From Mycolicibacterium goodii (GTDB lineage Bacteria > Actinomycetota > Actinomycetes > Mycobacteriales > Mycobacteriaceae), in contig NZ_CP012150.1 of NCBI RefSeq assembly GCF_001187505.1, forward strand, positions 310,001-374,000: a stretch of DNA of 64,000 bases. The letters are read 5' to 3'. This document shows positions 38,097 to 49,075 of the stretch, piece after piece; positions within the stretch are counted from its first letter, which is position 1; every line of letters starts with the position of its first letter. The position numbers and the translations under genes are program-made. The notes under the pieces were generated by a model. The model made no database searches. It saw only the letters and a program-made list of their open reading frames with translations, and was not told the origin of the DNA.

Positions 38097-38939
38097 CTAC
38101 CGCTGGAAGTGCGACGCCTCACGCCCGTTGCGGGCAGGCGGCGGTGGCCTGCGGAAGGCGTCGGAGCGGCCACCTTCGGGGCGAGGCGGGGCGAAGCGGC
38201 TGACGTCGCCGCGGCCCGGGGGCAGGTCGGCGCGGCCGGGAGGCAGTTCCCGACGGCCCGCGGGCGTCGGAGCCAGCGGGCGGCTGGGCGAACCGCCCCG
38301 ACGCGGCAGCGCGGCCTGGCTGCCGTTCTGCGGCACCGGCGGCAGCACCCGCAGCAGGTCGTTGAACTGCCGGACAGTGCGCAGGCCCTCGTCCCACTGG
38401 GCGCGGTTGCTGGTGACCGGCAGGGCGACCAGCGTCCAGTTCTGCTCGTTCCACATGATCTCGGCGCAGTCGGGCGCGGTGTGGGCGAACGTGACCATCC
38501 TGCGGTCGCAGGCCCGCCGCGCGGCGTCGAGGTTGGTGGAGTACACCATCCGCGGGCCGATCGCGCCGAGCAGCCAGATGTCGTTCTCCCTGGGTTCCTT
38601 GAGACCTTTGAGCCGCAGATCGACGACGACGTTCGTGCCGACCTTGCGGTGCAGGGCGATGACGGTGGCGACCTCTTCGATGTCGAAGATGAACACCGCC
38701 TCACCGCGGATCTGACCGAGCACGACGTTCTTGGCCGTGACGTCGCCGACGGTCGACATCACCCCGCGCTTCCAGCGCTTGATGAGGTCTTCGGACTCGT
38801 GCTCGTAGTCGAACCCGTGCGACTTCGCCCACGACTTGCGGCGCCGTCCCAGCCCGCGTCGGCGGTCGATGTCGATGTACAGCAACACGGCCGCACCCAC
38901 GAAGCAGAGTGCGGACAGCGTGAACCAGAGCGGGACCAT
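38097..38939 (-). CDS. ttfA: Trehalose monomycolate transport factor A
   Basis: A 280-aa membrane protein homologous, by order and features, to Rv0383c/MSMEG_0736, which was shown to bind MmpL3 and be required for trehalose monomycolate export. It has one N-terminal TM helix (WFTLSALCFVGAAVLLYI), a cytoplasmic domain of about 170 residues, and a disordered basic/Pro-rich tail (PPGRADLPPGRGDV, PRPEGGRSDAFRRPPPP). An in-frame GTG lies one codon before the chosen ATG. The tail has a repeating PPGR/PPR pattern. Confidence 0.88.
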   Translation of the reverse strand: MVPLWFTLSALCFVGAAVLLYIDIDRRRGLGRRRKSWAKSHGFDYEHESEDLIKRWKRGVMSTVGDVTAKNVVLGQIRGEAVFIFDIEEVATVIALHRKVGTNVVVDLRLKGLKEPRENDIWLLGAIGPRMVYSTNLDAARRACDRRMVTFAHTAPDCAEIMWNEQNWTLVALPVTSNRAQWDEGLRTVRQFNDLLRVLPPVPQNGSQAALPRRGGSPSRPLAPTPAGRRELPPGRADLPPGRGDVSRFAPPRPEGGRSDAFRRPPPPARNGREASHFQR

Positions 38940-38998
38940 CACCGACAGCCTACTTGTTGGTAGCCGAAATGCCCCCACCCCGGGAGGTCACAACCCGG

Positions 38999-39649
38999 TT
39001 ACTGGTTACCTGCGTCGCCGCGCCGGCGATCCTGGAGATAGCTCACAATCGCGTTGGTGAGGCCCCTGCGCGCCGCGTCGAGGTCGGTGTAGGTGCCCAG
39101 TTGGCGCTCGGAGGTGATACCGCGCATCGCGCCGGGGATGAACGAGGCGACCTCGGCGACCCGCTCGGGATCCACGTCGAGGTCGGCGAACGCCTGCTGA
39201 CAGGTCTGCAGCCAGCCGCGGCCCCACGACGACAGTTCCGCGGCCGTCCGCGGGTAGAGCCGTTCCAACTCGGCGCGGTCCCGCGGCAGCGCCGCGCGCA
39301 GGTTCTCGATGGCGCGCGAGTCGCTGGCGGTCAGGCCGTCGTAGAGCAGGTCGATGATGCCCGCGACGCGTTCGCGCAAGGGGGCGCCCGGGTCGTGGCG
39401 GCCCAGCACGCCTGCGCGGCGCTCGGCGGTGCGGTGCAGCACCGCGGCCCACAGGCCGTCGATGTCGCCGAACTGGTACTTCACCGCACCCCAGGTGGCG
39501 CCGATCTGCTTGGCGATCCGGTTGGCCGACACCGCCCCCGGGTCGCCGGTGGCCAGCGCCTGCAGCGCGGCCTCCAGCATGTTCTCCCGCGTGGCCAGCC
39601 CCCGCCGGTTGGGCCGGTTGGCCCGTTCGGGTGCCGCGGCATCGGTCAT
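38999..39649 (-). CDS. TetR-family regulator
   Basis: A 216-aa TetR protein. The HTH is ANRIAKQIGATWGAVKYQFGDIDGLWAAV, preceded by the LEAALQAL helix. The large domain has no recognisable ligand signature. It is divergent from the Rieske oxygenase/reductase operon with about 100 nt between starts, so it most likely represses that operon. An N-terminal run rich in Arg (RANRPNRRG) may contact the minor groove. The end is within 60 nt of ttfA. Confidence 0.82.
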   Translation of the reverse strand: MTDAAAPERANRPNRRGLATRENMLEAALQALATGDPGAVSANRIAKQIGATWGAVKYQFGDIDGLWAAVLHRTAERRAGVLGRHDPGAPLRERVAGIIDLLYDGLTASDSRAIENLRAALPRDRAELERLYPRTAAELSSWGRGWLQTCQQAFADLDVDPERVAEVASFIPGAMRGITSERQLGTYTDLDAARRGLTNAIVSYLQDRRRGDAGNQ

Positions 39650-39753
39650 CTGCGAAATCGTAGCGCCGCCGCGATCCAGTTTCACAGAACCCTCTTCCAA
39701 AGTGCGGCCCATGCTCCTACGCTTTCCGCCAGAGGATGGGAGGCACCGCGACG

Positions 39754-40800
39754 ATGGCCAAACCCCCGTTGTCGATGAAACCCACGGGCTGGTTCCAGGT
39801 CGCCTGGTCCGATCAGGTCGGCCTCGGCGGCGTCCACGCCATGAAGTACTTCGGCGAGGAGATGGTGGCCTGGCGGTCGCAGACCGGGCAGGTGACCGTG
39901 ATGAACGCCTACTGCGAACACCTCGGGGCGCACCTCGGGTACGGCGGCACCGTCGTCGGCGAGGTCATCCAGTGCCCGTTCCACGGCTGGCAGTGGAACG
40001 CCGATGGCCGAAACGTGTGCATCCCGTACCAGGACCGGCCCAACCGCGGCCGCCGGATCAAGACCTACCCGGTGGTCGAGCGCAACGAGGCCATCTACAT
40101 CTGGCACGACCTGATGGGCCGCGAACCGTTCTTCGACGCGCCCGACGTGTTCGCGTCGTTCGGCGACGCCAGCACCGCGGCCGACTACTACCCCCAGCAG
40201 CGGCTGTATCGCCAAGCGCTGGAACTGCATCCGCAGTACGTCCTCGAAAACGGGGTCGACTTCGCACATTTCAAGTACGTGCACCAGACGCCGATCGTCC
40301 CGGTGTTCACCCGGCACGACTTCGCCGAACCGGTGTCCTACGTCGACTTCACCATCACCTTCGAAGGCGACGAGAACCAGACCATCGACGACGTCAACAG
40401 CGGTGTCGAGGCCATCAACGGCGGCTTGGGCATCGCCGTCACCAAGAGCTGGGGCATGATCGACAACCGCACGATCTCGGCCGTCACCCCGGTCGACGAC
40501 GCCACCTGCGACGTGCGGTTCACGGTCTACATCGGGCGCGTCCCCGGCCGCTCACCCGGTCCAGACGACGAGCGCGCGGCCGCGAAGGCCGCCGAGTTCG
40601 GCCGGGAGGTGATCCGGCAGTTCACCCAGGACATCCACATCTGGTCGCACCAGCGCTACTCCGACCCACCCGCGCTGACGACCGCCGAGTACGACGGGTT
40701 CACCGCGATCCGCAAGTGGGCCATGCAGTTCTATCCCGACCTTCGGGGCGGCAGCGCCGCCGAACTCGCATCGACCGACCAGAAGGGCACGCACACATGA
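39754..40800 (+). CDS. Rieske non-haem iron oxygenase, KshA-like
   Basis: A 348-aa oxygenase. The Rieske cluster motif is CEHLGAHLGYGG...CPFHGWQW (C-x-H...C-x-x-H), and the mononuclear iron site is ENGVDFAHFKYVH (N-x2-D-x3-H-x4-H). The layout is that of KshA-type 3-ketosteroid 9-alpha-hydroxylase oxygenases, but the substrate is unknown. GGGAGG lies 9 nt before the ATG; an in-frame start six codons earlier lacks a site. The following reductase-like gene overlaps its stop (ATGA). Confidence 0.88.
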   Translation: MAKPPLSMKPTGWFQVAWSDQVGLGGVHAMKYFGEEMVAWRSQTGQVTVMNAYCEHLGAHLGYGGTVVGEVIQCPFHGWQWNADGRNVCIPYQDRPNRGRRIKTYPVVERNEAIYIWHDLMGREPFFDAPDVFASFGDASTAADYYPQQRLYRQALELHPQYVLENGVDFAHFKYVHQTPIVPVFTRHDFAEPVSYVDFTITFEGDENQTIDDVNSGVEAINGGLGIAVTKSWGMIDNRTISAVTPVDDATCDVRFTVYIGRVPGRSPGPDDERAAAKAAEFGREVIRQFTQDIHIWSHQRYSDPPALTTAEYDGFTAIRKWAMQFYPDLRGGSAAELASTDQKGTHT

Positions 40801-41876
40801 GCGCACCGATCCGCGTCTTCCAGGTGGCCACCGGCAACGTCGGCACCGAGATGATCAAACGCCTGCAGCACCGACCCGATCTGACGCTTGTCGGATTGCA
40901 TTGCTACACAGCAGAAAAGATCGGCCGCGACGCCGGTGAGATCGCGGGGATCGGGCCCATCGGGGTGACGGCGACCGGCACGATCGACGACATCATCGCC
41001 GCCGCACCCGATGTGCTGACCTTTCACGGCGTGTTCCCCGACGAGGATCTCTACGTGCGGGTGCTCGAAGCCGGCATCAACATCGTCACCACCGCCGACT
41101 GGATCACCGGTTGGCACCGCGACCACAACCATCCACATCCTTCGGGCAGACCGGTGTCGGATCTGCTGGCCGAGGCGTGTCGACAAGGCGGGTCGACGTT
41201 CTACGGCACCGGCATGAACCCGGGACTCAACCAGATCCTCGGCGTGGTGTGCTCGGCCGATGTCGCCGAGATCGAGAACGTCACCACCATCGAATCCGTC
41301 GACGTGTCATGCCATCACAGCCGCGACACCTGGATCGAGGTGGGTTACGGCCTGCCGGTCGACGACCCGTCGATCCCGGGCAGGCTCGAAAAGTACACCC
41401 GCGTCTTCGCCGACAGCGTGTTGCTGATGGCCGACTGTTTCGGCGTCGAACTCGACGAGGTGCGGTTCAGCGCCGAACTCGGCGCGTGCACCAAGGATGT
41501 CGACCTGGGCTGGTACCAGCTGCCCAAGGGATCGTTGGGCGGCAACTACATCAAGTACCAGGGCATGGTCGACGGGGTCGCGCGCATCGAGACGCACCTC
41601 GAATGGCAGATGACCCCGCACACCGACCCGCACTGGGACATCAAGGGCTGCTATATAACTCAGATCAAGGGCGACCCGTGCGTCTACAACAAGCACATGA
41701 TCTTCCCGAAACCCGGTGTGGACCTGTCGGATCCGGATTCGTTCGCCTCGATCGGCATGACCGTCACCGGCCTGCCTGCGCTCAACGCGATCGCTTCGGT
41801 CGTCGCCGCGCCGCCCGGGTTGCTCACCAGCGCCGACGTCCCACTGCGCGGTTTCGCCGGCCGCTTCGCCATCTAG
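40797..41876 (+). CDS. Dihydrodipicolinate reductase-like dehydrogenase
   Basis: A 359-aa NAD(P)-binding protein. The Rossmann start is RVFQVATGNVGTEMIKRL, and the fold continues with VTATGTIDDIIAAAPDVLTFHG and TFYGTGMNPGLNQILG. It belongs to the DapB-N-like/2,4-diaminopentanoate dehydrogenase-like group found beside oxygenases in actinobacteria, not to true lysine-pathway DapB, which is shorter. It overlaps the Rieske gene by ATGA and probably acts on the same small molecule. A strong hairpin follows its stop. Confidence 0.82.
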   Translation: MSAPIRVFQVATGNVGTEMIKRLQHRPDLTLVGLHCYTAEKIGRDAGEIAGIGPIGVTATGTIDDIIAAAPDVLTFHGVFPDEDLYVRVLEAGINIVTTADWITGWHRDHNHPHPSGRPVSDLLAEACRQGGSTFYGTGMNPGLNQILGVVCSADVAEIENVTTIESVDVSCHHSRDTWIEVGYGLPVDDPSIPGRLEKYTRVFADSVLLMADCFGVELDEVRFSAELGACTKDVDLGWYQLPKGSLGGNYIKYQGMVDGVARIETHLEWQMTPHTDPHWDIKGCYITQIKGDPCVYNKHMIFPKPGVDLSDPDSFASIGMTVTGLPALNAIASVVAAPPGLLTSADVPLRGFAGRFAI

Positions 41877-41878
41877 CG

Positions 41879-41936
41879 CGAGCAGACGCAAAACTGCCTA
41901 ATTCCTCACAGAAAAAGGCAGTTTCGCGTCTGCTCG
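41879..41936. terminator. Long hairpin between reductase and clpB
   Basis: A 20-bp stem with a single mismatch: left arm CGAGCAGACGCAAAACTGCC at 41879-41898, right arm at 41917-41936, 18-nt loop. It lies between convergent genes and should terminate in both directions. No U-tract. The arms share the CAGACGC...GCGTCTG motif that I recall as a frequent mycobacterial terminator sequence. Confidence 0.75.
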
Positions 41937-41945
41937 GCGGTGAAA

Positions 41946-44540
<2,595 letters not shown>

Positions 44541-44584
44541 GACACCTCCCTTGTTCGTTAGGAAAAATGCTTGTCCTGATGTTT

Positions 44585-44617
44585 AACGCCGTCAAGGTTG
44601 AGTCTGTTCCGCTCAAC
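44585..44617 (-). promoter_or_regulatory. HspR (HAIR) operator overlapping SigH-type promoter of clpB
   Basis: GTTGAGT-N7-GCTCAAC (44597-44617) matches the HAIR consensus CTTGAGT-N7-ACTCAAG in 11 of 14 arm bases with the exact 7-nt spacer. On the minus strand GGAACA (44605-44610), 16 nt, then CGTT (44585-44588) fits the SigH consensus GGAAYA-N16-18-SGTT. The two sites overlap, so HspR would repress and SigH activate the same start. Confidence 0.85.
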
Positions 44618-44691
44618 TTTAACTGATTTTCGCCGAATCCGCCGTCGGCGGGCGCGCCGGTCGGCAACACCGCAGCTGCACACCGAACCGC

Positions 44692-44697
44692 TACCGT
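44692..44697 (+). promoter_or_regulatory. Leaderless-type -10 element for CYTH gene
   Basis: TACCGT with 6 nt to the ATG at 44704; no Shine-Dalgarno sequence lies near the ATG. It is divergent from the clpB promoter, about 100 nt away. Confidence 0.55.
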
Positions 44698-44703
44698 CTA
44701 TTC

Positions 44704-45327
44704 ATGTCCGAATCCGGCATCGACGATTTCGAGTTCGAACGGAAGTTCTTCGTCCGCGAACTGCCTGCCGTCGCGGCCTCCGATCCGTCACCGAGCCTGA
44801 TCGTGCAGGCGTATCTGTTCTCGTCCGACGGCTACGCGGTGCGCATCCGCGTGCAGCAACCCGCGCCCGGTGACCTCAGCGCGGGTCTCGACGCCTTCCT
44901 GCAGGATCTGCACGACGAGTCGATCGGCACCATGACGGCCAAGGGCCCCGCCGTCGGCGGCACCCGCTATGAAGCCGAACGCCAACTCGACCCGCTGGTC
45001 GCCGCGGAGATCGTGCGACGCGCCGAGCACGTGGTGGCCAAGGTCCGGTACTCGATCTGGCTGGGCGAGGACGGCTGGGTGATCGACCACTTCCTCGGCG
45101 CGAACGCTCCGCTGGTGCTCTCCGAGGTGGAGCGCGGCGGACCCGTCGTCGACCTAGCGATCCCGGCGTTCTGCGTGTCCGAGGTGTCCGAGGACGACCG
45201 GTTCCGCAACGAGTACCTGGCGTTCCAGCCGTTCGGCGGCTGGGCCGACGGGTACCGCCGGGAGCTCGAGCGCACCGGCCCGATGTTCGTCGGCAGCCTC
45301 GGCGAGAACCGGTTCGAGGACTGCTGA
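44704..45327 (+). CDS. CYTH-domain (triphosphate tunnel) protein
   Basis: A 207-aa protein with the CYTH signature EFERKFFV near the N-terminus (ExExK) and further alternating charged strands (VRIRV, YEAERQLD, VRYSIWLG, IDHFLG, LSEVERGG) that line the triphosphate tunnel. Members are triphosphatases or adenylate cyclases; single-domain actinobacterial forms usually hydrolyse inorganic triphosphate. Metal-binding Glu and Lys/Arg residues are present. The gene appears leaderless and is divergent from clpB. Confidence 0.82.
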   Translation: MSESGIDDFEFERKFFVRELPAVAASDPSPSLIVQAYLFSSDGYAVRIRVQQPAPGDLSAGLDAFLQDLHDESIGTMTAKGPAVGGTRYEAERQLDPLVAAEIVRRAEHVVAKVRYSIWLGEDGWVIDHFLGANAPLVLSEVERGGPVVDLAIPAFCVSEVSEDDRFRNEYLAFQPFGGWADGYRRELERTGPMFVGSLGENRFEDC

Positions 45328-45330
45328 ATT

Positions 45331-45350
45331 CCTGGAGGTTCCTGGAGGTT
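45331..45350 (+). repeat. Tandem duplicated Shine-Dalgarno box
   Basis: CCTGGAGGTT occurs twice in a row just before the TTG start of the glycosyltransferase gene, giving two GGAGG sites 10 nt apart. The second is well placed for the TTG at 45350 or 45353. Confidence 0.8.
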
Positions 45351-46543
45351 TGTTGGCATCCGGCTCTGGGCTGCACATCTGCGTCGTCGCGGCGTCGGCG
45401 CCCAGCCACATGTATCCGCACCTGCCGCTGGTGGGTGAACTCGTCGCGCGTGGCCACCGGGTCAGTTACGCCGTCGGCACCCACCTGGCCGCGCTGGCCC
45501 GAGACACCTGGGCCGAGGTCGTCGGCTGCACCTCCGTGCTGCCCGGGGCGCCCGGTGCCCCCGAGAGCTGGGACGACGACGATCCGGTCCGCGGAATGCG
45601 GATCTTCCTCGACGAGGCCGTCCATGTCCTGCCGCAACTGCACACCGCGTTCGACGGCGACCGCCCCGACCTGGTGCTCTACGATATCGGCGGGACGGCG
45701 GGCCCGGTGGCCGCCGCGCAGTGGGGTGTGCCCGCGGCGCAACTGTCCCCCAGCGAGGTGGCCTGGGAGGGCTATCACGAGGACATGGCCGAGATTCTGC
45801 AGCCGCTGCTCGACAGTCCCAGCGGCCTCGCCTACCGCCGCGCGTTCGACGACTGGCTCACCGGCTCACACACCGGACTGACGTTCGACGAGGTGACCGG
45901 GGCCCCGCGCCGCTGCCTGGCCCTGATCCCGCGGGTGATGCAACGCCACGCCGATCGCGTCGGCAATCGGTACCGCTTCGTCGGCCCGTGCATCGATCCC
46001 CGCCGCGAAGACCCCGGCGACTGGGCGGCGCCCGACGGTGACGGCCCACTCGCGCTGCTGGCCTTCGGGACGTCCTATACCGACCGCGCCGACGTGTACC
46101 GCAACGTGATCACCGCGCTCGACGGTCTGGGCTGGCGGCTGGTGATCGCGACCGGCCGCGCCGAGATGGGTGCCGTACCCGACTGGGTTCAGTTGCGCGA
46201 CACCGTTCCCCAGCCCGCCGTGCTGCGGGTGGCTGACGCGTTCTTCACCCACGCCGGCATGGGCTCGTGCACCGAAGGTCTCTGGTATGGCGTGCCGATG
46301 ATCGCGATGCCGCAGGCCGTCGACCAACCGGCCAACGCCGCCCACCTGCAGGAGATCGGCGTCGGCCGCCACCTCGAAGACCATCTCCCCGAACCGGCCG
46401 AGATCCGCGACGCCCTCCTGTCGGTCTCGTCCGATCCGCGGATCAGGATGCGCCTCAACGAGATCCGCGATGACATCCGGGCCCATGGCGGGTCCTCCCA
46501 TGCCGCCGACGCGGTCGAGGACGTTGCTGCCGGACGCTGGTGA
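45350..46543 (+). CDS. Glycosyltransferase family 1 (MGT-like)
   Basis: A 397-aa GT-B glycosyltransferase. The N-terminal domain opens with ICVVAASAPSHMYPHLPLVGELVARGHRV, the macrolide-glycosyltransferase pattern, and the nucleotide-sugar-binding site is DAFFTHAGMGSCTEGLWYGVPMIAMPQAVDQPANAAHLQEIGVG. It transfers a sugar from UDP- or GDP-sugar to a small hydrophobic acceptor, or inactivates macrolides or polyketides by glycosylation. It starts 22 nt after the CYTH gene. The TTG start follows a doubled Shine-Dalgarno site. Confidence 0.85.
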   Translation: MLASGSGLHICVVAASAPSHMYPHLPLVGELVARGHRVSYAVGTHLAALARDTWAEVVGCTSVLPGAPGAPESWDDDDPVRGMRIFLDEAVHVLPQLHTAFDGDRPDLVLYDIGGTAGPVAAAQWGVPAAQLSPSEVAWEGYHEDMAEILQPLLDSPSGLAYRRAFDDWLTGSHTGLTFDEVTGAPRRCLALIPRVMQRHADRVGNRYRFVGPCIDPRREDPGDWAAPDGDGPLALLAFGTSYTDRADVYRNVITALDGLGWRLVIATGRAEMGAVPDWVQLRDTVPQPAVLRVADAFFTHAGMGSCTEGLWYGVPMIAMPQAVDQPANAAHLQEIGVGRHLEDHLPEPAEIRDALLSVSSDPRIRMRLNEIRDDIRAHGGSSHAADAVEDVAAGRW

Positions 46544-46626
46544 CCCGCCGGTTCGGTGCCCTCCCCTGCCGTCAGGGGCCGCGCCGTGCAGCAAATCAGC
46601 GCGTCGCCGGTGTTAAGTTCACTGCC

Positions 46627-47295
46627 ATGACTGGCATCTGGGGCTCGGTCCTGACGGAGCTCATTCCGTTGGCCATGGTCGTGGCCCTCTCCCCGCTGTC
46701 GATCATTCCCGCGGTGCTGGTGCTGCAGACCCCGCAGCCTCGTCCCACCGGGCTGGCGTTCCTCGGCGGATGGCTGGTCGGGATGGCCGCGCTGACCGCG
46801 CTGTTCATCGAGATCTCGAATCTGTTCGGCCGGCTGGACCGGCCGCCGGTCTGGGCCTCCTGGCTGCGCATCGTGCTCGGCACGGCGCTGATCATCTTCG
46901 GCGTGTACCGCTGGCTCAACCGCGCCAAGGCCGCTCACACGCCCAAGTGGATGCAGCGCATGGGCAAGCTCACGCCGCCGCGTGCCGGGGTCACCGGCCT
47001 GATGCTGACCATCGTCAACCCCAAGGTGCTCTTCATCTGTGCGGCAGCCGGTTTGGCGATCGGCAGCGCCGGCCTCGGTGAGCCGGAGGTGTGGGCCGCG
47101 GCGGTCTGGTTCGTGGTGTTCGCGTCATCGACTGTGGCGCTGCCGATCCTGGCGTACGCGGCGTCGGGTTCCAGACTCGATCCCGGCCTGGCCCGGTTGC
47201 GTGAGTGGATGGAACGCCAGCATGCCGTCCTGGTCGCCGGAATCTTGGTGGTGATCGGTCTTCTGGTTCTCTACAAGGGACTGCACGCGCTGTAG
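46627..47295 (+). CDS. GAP-family membrane protein
   Basis: A 222-aa protein with six TM helices. VVALSPLSIIPAVLVLQTPQPRPTGLAFLGGWLVG and GLMLTIVNPKVLFICAAAGLAIG are the twin repeats of the GAP family (LysE-like fold), first linked in M. smegmatis to surface export of glycopeptidolipids. A role in moving a lipid or glycolipid across the membrane is plausible, and the upstream glycosyltransferase supports it. The ATG lies 8 nt after a TTAAGT hexamer, so it may be near-leaderless. Confidence 0.8.
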   Translation: MTGIWGSVLTELIPLAMVVALSPLSIIPAVLVLQTPQPRPTGLAFLGGWLVGMAALTALFIEISNLFGRLDRPPVWASWLRIVLGTALIIFGVYRWLNRAKAAHTPKWMQRMGKLTPPRAGVTGLMLTIVNPKVLFICAAAGLAIGSAGLGEPEVWAAAVWFVVFASSTVALPILAYAASGSRLDPGLARLREWMERQHAVLVAGILVVIGLLVLYKGLHAL

Positions 47296-47333
47296 CGGCC
47301 AGGGCAGACCCTTCCTGGTGCTTCGACGCTACA
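47291..47333. terminator. Probable hairpin between convergent GAP and TetR genes
   Basis: TGTAGCG (47291-47297) pairs with CGCTACA (47327-47333), enclosing an inner CCAGG/CCTGG pair. It spans the two stop codons. The stem is interrupted and there is no U-tract, so this is a weak call. Confidence 0.4.
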
Positions 47334-47961
47334 ACTGGGGCAGCCCCAGCTCTTCTGCATCAGCGGTGAGGTAACGCGTCACCGTCGGCGCGATCAGCCG
47401 CACCACGTCCTCGGCGGGAAGCGTCGCCAGCGGCGGTACTTCCATGACATAACGCAGCATCGCGGTGCCCAGGAGATTGGACCCCGCGAGCATCGCGCGC
47501 AACCGCGCCTGCTCGCCGCCACCCCCGATGACTTCGGAGACCGCGGTCAGCACGTACTCCTGCATGAAACTGCGGAGCGCATCGTGGGCGTCGGAGTTGG
47601 ACGTCGCGGCGACCAGCATCGCCCGGATGCTCGCCGCGGTCTCCGGCGATTCCCAGATCTTGAGGTACCGGGTGACCATCCGGACGCCGACCTCTTCTGG
47701 CGGCCCTTCGATCGCGCCGCGCAGCATGTCCGGGTCGAGAATCAGCCGCAGCGACTCCCGGAACAGGTCGGCTTTGGAGCCGAACAGGTAGAGCACCATC
47801 GCGGGGTCGACGCCGGCGTCGGCCGCGATCGCGCGCAGCGTGGTCTTCTCGTATCCCTGCTGTGCGAACCGTTGTTTGGCCGCCGCCAGCACGGCATCCC
47901 GGGACACCGGGTCGCCCTGCCTGCGCCCGCGTCTACCTGGTGTTTTTCGTGGGGACGGCAC
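47329..47961 (-). CDS. TetR-family regulator
   Basis: A 210-aa TetR protein. The HTH is TTLRAIAADAGVDPAMVLYLFGSKADLFRESL, and the N-terminal 20 residues are basic (PRKTPGRRGRRQG), as in many TetR repressors that touch the minor groove. It starts with GTG. The gene is divergent from a membrane protein gene, with a 7-6-7 palindrome between them, so it is probably an autorepressor and repressor of that neighbour. The ligand is unknown. Confidence 0.85.
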   Translation of the reverse strand: MPSPRKTPGRRGRRQGDPVSRDAVLAAAKQRFAQQGYEKTTLRAIAADAGVDPAMVLYLFGSKADLFRESLRLILDPDMLRGAIEGPPEEVGVRMVTRYLKIWESPETAASIRAMLVAATSNSDAHDALRSFMQEYVLTAVSEVIGGGGEQARLRAMLAGSNLLGTAMLRYVMEVPPLATLPAEDVVRLIAPTVTRYLTADAEELGLPQL

Positions 47962-47975
47962 TACGCGACCTTAAC

Positions 47976-47995
47976 ATTTCAATGACTGTTGAAAT
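47976..47995. promoter_or_regulatory. TetR operator candidate
   Basis: ATTTCAA-TGACTG-TTGAAAT is a perfect 7-6-7 inverted repeat 14 nt before the TetR start and 64 nt before the membrane protein start. An overlapping second repeat, GACTG-N7-CAGTC, follows. This suits control of both divergent promoters. Confidence 0.65.
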
Positions 47996-48059
47996 CAGTC
48001 GGCCATGGCGCTACCCTCACAGACACCAGTAATTCAACATCGGATGAAAAGGCTGCGTC

Positions 48060-49064
48060 ATGACCACCGCCACCGTCCCCGCCCAGCACGCGGCGCCCGG
48101 CCACGAACCACCCGCCGCCGTGCGGGCGACCGGCATCATCGCCGTGCTGACCCTCGTGATCGCGGTCGTCGCGATCGCCTTCGCCCTGCCCGCCTCGCGG
48201 TCGAAACCGAACGACGTGCCGATCGGCATCGCCGGACCCCAGGCCGCGACCAGCCAGGTGGCCGAACGGCTCGACCAACAGGCCCCCGGCGCATTCGCCG
48301 TCACCTACTACCCCGGGGAGGCCGCCCTGCGCGATGCGATCCTGAACCGAGATGTGTACGGCGGCATCGCCTTCGGGCCCGAGGGGCCGGTACTGCTCAC
48401 CGCGACCGGCGGCAGCCCCGCCGTCGCGCAGATGCTGACCCAGATCGGCTCGGGCATGTCCGCTCAGTCCGGGATGCCGTTGCGCACCGAAGACCTCGCC
48501 CCACCCACCTCGGGTGACCCGCGCGGCACGGGGCTGGCCGCATCCGCGCTGCCCATCACGCTGGCCGGGCTGCTGCCCGCCGTCGCCCTCGTCGTCATGC
48601 TCAAACACGAGATGTGGACCAGGCTGATCGCGATGGTCGTGTTCGCCGGGGTCGCGGGCGTCACGATCGCCGCGTTGCTGCGGTACGTGTTCGGTTCGAT
48701 CGAGGCGAACTTCTGGGGTGTGTCGGCCGGATTGGCGCTGGGCGTCGCCGCGGCGGGCCTGGCGATGCTGGGCCTTGGCTCACTGTTCGGCCGGGTCGGG
48801 TTGGGGCTGGGTGCGGCGCTCGCCGTGCTCGTCGGCAATCCGCTGTCGGGGCTCACCGCGGCCCCCGAGATGCTGCCCGCCGGCTGGGGCGCGTTCGGTC
48901 AGTTCCTACCGCAGGGAGCCAACGCCACTTTGCTGCGGTCCACCGCCCACTTCGGCGGAGCGGGAGCAACGACGGCGATCATCGTGCTGGGTTGTTGGGT
49001 GGCCGTCGGGGTGTCGATGGTGGTCATCGCGGCTCTGCGGCAGGGCCGGTCCGGCCGCGCCTAA
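48060..49064 (+). CDS. ABC-2/YhgE-like membrane protein without ATPase
   Basis: A 334-aa protein: one TM helix at about 25-45, an extracytoplasmic domain of about 110 residues (PNDVPIGIAGPQAATSQVAERL), then five TM helices ending near the C-terminus. The topology is that of ABC-2 permease or YhgE/Pip-type proteins, but no ABC ATPase gene is adjacent. The upstream TetR gene and palindrome suggest inducible expression, perhaps as an efflux or stress component. Cargo unknown. Confidence 0.72.
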   Translation: MTTATVPAQHAAPGHEPPAAVRATGIIAVLTLVIAVVAIAFALPASRSKPNDVPIGIAGPQAATSQVAERLDQQAPGAFAVTYYPGEAALRDAILNRDVYGGIAFGPEGPVLLTATGGSPAVAQMLTQIGSGMSAQSGMPLRTEDLAPPTSGDPRGTGLAASALPITLAGLLPAVALVVMLKHEMWTRLIAMVVFAGVAGVTIAALLRYVFGSIEANFWGVSAGLALGVAAAGLAMLGLGSLFGRVGLGLGAALAVLVGNPLSGLTAAPEMLPAGWGAFGQFLPQGANATLLRSTAHFGGAGATTAIIVLGCWVAVGVSMVVIAALRQGRSGRA

Positions 49065-49075
49065 AATGCTCCGGC

